A stretch of DNA of 8,312 bases from DASRHY01 sp046765875 (GTDB taxonomy: Bacteria; Actinomycetota; Actinomycetes; Propionibacteriales; Kribbellaceae). The translations under genes and the position numbers were made by a program. The stretch is from assembly GCA_046765875.1 (NCBI GenBank), contig JBKPSJ010000397.1, positions 1 through 8,312 of the forward strand, written 5' to 3'. Below the pieces are notes generated by a model, which was not told where the DNA came from, ran no database searches, and saw only the letters and a list, made by a program, of their open reading frames with translations. This document shows, piece after piece, positions 5,862-8,312 of this stretch. Every line of letters begins with the position of its first letter. The first letter of the stretch is position 1.

Positions 5862-7202
5862 ATGTCCACAGGAACCACCGCCCGACGCGTGCGCACCGGC
5901 TCGACCATCGAGGCGCCGCTCACTCTCACCACCGAGACTCCGCGTACGCTGAGTTTCCTCGACCAGTTCACGCTCTGGGGCAACCTGGGCATCTCGCTGT
6001 TCGGCCCGGTCACCGGTGCGTCGATCGCGGCGTACACCGGGTCGCTGGCCAAGGGCCTGCTGGCCACCATCGTCGGCACCGTGACCGGCGCGCTGGTGCT
6101 CGGCGGCTCGGCCGTGTTCGGCTCGCAGACCGGGGCGCCGGCGATGGCCGCGATGCGCGGGCTGTTCGGCCGCCGCGGTTCGCTGGCACCGACGATCCTC
6201 AACATCGGCCAGAACCTCGGCTGGGCCACGATGGAGATCATCGTGATCTCGCAGGCCGCGGTCGCGGTGGCCGGCGAGAGCTGGCGCTGGCCGTTCGTGC
6301 TGCTGGCCGGCGCGATCGCGACGACGATGGCGATCCGGCCGCTGGGCAGCGTGCGGGTGCTGCGCAAGTTCATGATCTGGGTGGTGCTCGCGGCCTCGGC
6401 GTACCTGTTCGTGCAGGTGCTCCGCAGACCGATCAGCGACATGCCGCAGGGCGGCGTGCTCGGCTTCTGGCCGGCCGTAGACCTGGCCGCCGCCGGCGTG
6501 GTCTCGTTCGCTCCGCTGGCCGCGGACTACACCCGCCACTCACGGTCGAACAGGGCCGCGTTCCTCGGGTCGTCGCTCGGGTACGGCCTGGCCGCACTGA
6601 TCTACTTCAGCCTCGGCGTGTTCGCGGTGGCGACGCTCAGCACCGACACCGAGGGCGTGATCACCGCGCTGGTGACGCTGCCGGCCGGTGCCGTCGCGCT
6701 GTTCGTGCTGCTGGTCGACGAGGTCGACGAGGCGTACGCGAACATCTACTCGACCACCATGTCGGCGCACAACGTGATCGGGCACATCGACCGGCGCTGG
6801 ATCTCGCTGATCATCGGGGTCACCGCGACGGTGCTCGCGCTATTCGTTGACCTGAGCAACTACACGTCGTTCCTGTATCTGATCGGATCGGTGTTCGTGC
6901 CGCTGTTCGCGGTCGCGATCGCCGACTTCTTCGTGGTCAGCCGGATGCGCTGGGACGTGTCGGAGAACGCCCGGCTGCGGTGGCCACCGGTCGTGGCCTG
7001 GCTGTGCGGGTTCGTCACGTACCAGCTGGTCTTCCCCGGCGACGTGAAGGGCTGGTCGGGCTTCTGGACCGACGTCCAGGCCCGGCTGCACTTCACGCCG
7101 CCGGCGTGGCTGGGCGCGACGTACGCATCGATCCTGGTGGGGATGCTCGCGGCCGTGCTGCTCGGCAAGGCTCAGGCCGCGGCCTCCAGGTCGAGCAGGT
7201 AG
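5862..7202 (+). CDS. cytX: CytX-type NCS1 permease (predicted HMP transporter)
   Basis: A 446-residue integral membrane transporter of the NCS1 purine/cytosine permease family with about 12 hydrophobic segments. Family landmarks are WGNLGISLFGPVTGA (39-53), GSQTGAPAMAAMRG (87-100), NIGQNLGWATMEI (114-126), FAPLAADYTRH (216-226) and DEVDEAYANIYS (286-297). The N-terminal 30 residues are a hydrophilic cytoplasmic tail. NCS1 members directly under a TPP riboswitch are classified as CytX and predicted to import hydroxymethylpyrimidine (HMP), the pyrimidine precursor of thiamin; the substrate here rests on that association. ATG at 5862 follows the SD embedded in the riboswitch, so uptake should fall when TPP is plentiful. 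No other thi gene is in the window. The last 31 bp of coding sequence overlap the end of the convergent alkyltransferase gene, and no terminator lies between them. Confidence 0.93.
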   Translation: MSTGTTARRVRTGSTIEAPLTLTTETPRTLSFLDQFTLWGNLGISLFGPVTGASIAAYTGSLAKGLLATIVGTVTGALVLGGSAVFGSQTGAPAMAAMRGLFGRRGSLAPTILNIGQNLGWATMEIIVISQAAVAVAGESWRWPFVLLAGAIATTMAIRPLGSVRVLRKFMIWVVLAASAYLFVQVLRRPISDMPQGGVLGFWPAVDLAAAGVVSFAPLAADYTRHSRSNRAAFLGSSLGYGLAALIYFSLGVFAVATLSTDTEGVITALVTLPAGAVALFVLLVDEVDEAYANIYSTTMSAHNVIGHIDRRWISLIIGVTATVLALFVDLSNYTSFLYLIGSVFVPLFAVAIADFFVVSRMRWDVSENARLRWPPVVAWLCGFVTYQLVFPGDVKGWSGFWTDVQARLHFTPPAWLGATYASILVGMLAAVLLGKAQAAASRSSR

Positions 7203-7735
7203 CGCTTGGCCTCGATGCCTCCGGCGTACCCGGTCAGGGCGCCGGAGGCACCGATCACCCGGTGGCAGGGCAGCACGATGCACAGCGGGTTGCTGCCCAG
7301 CGCATGCCCGATCGCGCGCGCCGCCCGCGGCTTGTGGATCTCGCCGGCCAGCCGCCCGTACGTCGTGGTCGCGCCGAACGGCACAGACGCCGCCAGCCCG
7401 GTCAGCACCTCGCGCTGAAACGACGTGGCGAGGGCGAGATCGACGTCCAGGTCGAAGGTACGGCGCTTGCCGGCGAGGTACTCGTCCAGTTGACGGCGTA
7501 CCTGGTCGGTGGCCTTCGGCTGCCGCAGCACCCGCGGCGAGATCGCCATGGCCAGCTTGTTGGTCACGCTCTGCTCGTCGCCGAACGACGAGGCGACGAC
7601 CCGGCCACCGGCCGTTGCCAGCAGCAACGTTCCGACCGGGGTTTCGTGTAGCGCATAGCCGACGTCGCCGTCCGGCAGCACCGGCGGCCGGCCGACGGCG
7701 GGTGCGGCCATCAGGCGGCTCTCGAGATCAGTCAT
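7172..7735 (-). CDS. ogt: Methylated-DNA-protein-cysteine S-methyltransferase
   Basis: A 187-residue suicide DNA-repair protein that moves alkyl groups from O6-alkylguanine (and O4-alkylthymine) to its own cysteine. The acceptor is Cys157 in LPCHRV (155-160). Also visible are TTYGRLA (124-130), RAARAIGHALGSNP (137-150) with the base-flipping Arg140 and hinge Asn149, and GYAGGIEAKRYLL (169-181) with Glu175. Residues 25-95 form the usual variable N-terminal domain (VGYALHETPVGTLLLATAGG). It lacks the Ada metal-binding and AraC-type domains, so it is a stand-alone Ogt-type enzyme. The ATG at 7735 overlaps the sigma-factor stop in ATGACTGA (8 bp), with a strong SD AAGGAG (7743-7748) inside the sigma gene, so translation is coupled. 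The first 20 residues are not conserved, but the SD and overlap favour this start. Its 3' end overlaps the convergent permease gene by 31 bp. Confidence 0.95.
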   Translation of the reverse strand: MTDLESRLMAAPAVGRPPVLPDGDVGYALHETPVGTLLLATAGGRVVASSFGDEQSVTNKLAMAISPRVLRQPKATDQVRRQLDEYLAGKRRTFDLDVDLALATSFQREVLTGLAASVPFGATTTYGRLAGEIHKPRAARAIGHALGSNPLCIVLPCHRVIGASGALTGYAGGIEAKRYLLDLEAAA

Positions 7736-8210
7736 GGTCCAACTCCTTGCGTAGTGCGGCCAGCGCGTCGCTGACGAGCCGTCGCGACGCCGCCGCCGTG
7801 GTTCCGAGCGCCTCGGCCACCGACCGGTGGTCCAGGTCGCCGACGTACTTGAGCGCGACGGCGGTGCGCTGCCGCTCGGGCAGCTTCGCCACCGCGTTCC
7901 ACAGGTCGGGGTCCGGCCAGTCCGCCGGGCTCGGTCCCTCGACCGCCACCGCGCCGCCCTGCAGGTCCTCGTCCAGCGGGGTCTGCGGCTTGCGCGACCG
8001 GTGCAGGTCGGTCGCGCACCGGGCGGTGATGGTCAGCAGCCAGCCGCGCAGGTTCTTTGCCGACGTCAGCTTCGGGTACGCCGTGAACGCCTTCTCCCAG
8101 GCACGCTGGGCCACGTCGTCCCCGTCGACCGGTCCGGCCAGCGCATGGGCAAGCCGGCTGACGTCGCGCCAGTGCTCGTCGACGAGCGCCTGGAACGGCG
8201 GCAGCTCCAC
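7728..8210 (-). CDS. ECF-like sigma-70 family RNA polymerase sigma factor
   Basis: A 160-residue protein with only regions 2 and 4, as in ECF sigma factors. Region 2 spans about 5-75: FQALVDEHWRDVSRLAHALA, then DGDDVAQRAWEKAFTAYPKL in the core-binding helix and LRGWLLTITARCATDLHRSR in the promoter -10 recognition part. An acidic linker (78-103) follows, then region 4 at about 103-157 (LWNAVAKLPERQRTAVALKY; the helix-turn-helix SVAEALGTTAAASRRLVSDA). The GTG at 8210 is chosen because AAGAAGGGA lies just upstream and because the family pattern begins a few residues before FQALVDEHW. In-frame alternatives are GTG at 8228 and ATG at 8249, with less convincing signals, so the N-terminus is uncertain. 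It is co-transcribed with the alkyltransferase gene. No anti-sigma gene follows, and the region upstream is cut by the window end, so its signal is unknown. Control of its own operon, perhaps in response to alkylation, is inference. Confidence 0.88.
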   Translation of the reverse strand: MELPPFQALVDEHWRDVSRLAHALAGPVDGDDVAQRAWEKAFTAYPKLTSAKNLRGWLLTITARCATDLHRSRKPQTPLDEDLQGGAVAVEGPSPADWPDPDLWNAVAKLPERQRTAVALKYVGDLDHRSVAEALGTTAAASRRLVSDALAALRKELDHD

Positions 8211-8312
8211 CTGTCCCTTCTTCGCAACCACCACGCCAGTAGAACGCATCACAGTCACGCGGTGTGAGTCGGTGCCACGCCCTCGGGTCGGGAGGGTGAG
8301 CACGCCGGGTGC

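Noticed and set aside
8280..8296. CCCTC...GAGGG inverted repeat as a terminator
   Set aside because: Only a 5-bp stem with a 7-nt loop and no T-tract on either strand; it could be chance in GC-rich DNA.

Overview
This 8.3 kb window is dense, high-GC bacterial DNA with short intergenic gaps, several overlapping start/stop pairs, a GTG start and actinobacterial families (CGNR/ABATE regulator, AAA ATPase with the 'NPYxPGAGQRPPELAGR' start, tandem DUF427, small ECF-type sigma factor). It looks like a chromosomal segment of an actinomycete, possibly a Propionibacteriales genus such as Kribbella; that genus guess is an inference from gene style, not a search result. I see no mobile element, CRISPR array, tRNA or rRNA.

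Left arm (2-3583): a divergent locus. Leftward run a VOC/glyoxalase-type gene, broken by an apparent one-base frameshift near 1096-1098, and 15 nt beyond it a two-domain DUF427 gene. Rightward run a CGNR zinc-finger regulator and, overlapping it by one base, a large fusion enzyme: a YiiM-like MOSC domain, a flavohaemoglobin-like FAD/NAD(P) reductase and a plant-type 2Fe-2S ferredoxin. The 95-bp region between the divergent starts holds a good rightward promoter, a leftward -10, a 10-bp direct repeat 50 bp apart and mirrored Shine-Dalgarno sequences. I infer that the CGNR protein controls both arms and that the locus detoxifies reactive small molecules.

Middle (3584-5718): an 88-bp gap with overlapping palindromes leads to a probably leaderless AAA ATPase with a C-terminal winged-helix-like region. 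It is followed 19 nt later by a four-helix membrane protein whose long N-terminus is rich in Tyr, Gln, Gly and Pro. They look like a two-gene operon of unknown role.

Right arm (5719-8312): a TPP riboswitch directly precedes a CytX-type NCS1 permease, predicted to import the thiamin pyrimidine HMP; its Shine-Dalgarno sequence lies inside the 3' end of the aptamer. Converging on it, with a 31-bp overlap of coding ends, is a leftward pair: a small ECF-like sigma factor and an O6-alkylguanine-DNA alkyltransferase (ogt type), coupled by an 8-bp overlap. No anti-sigma gene is visible, though the region upstream of the sigma gene is cut by the window edge.
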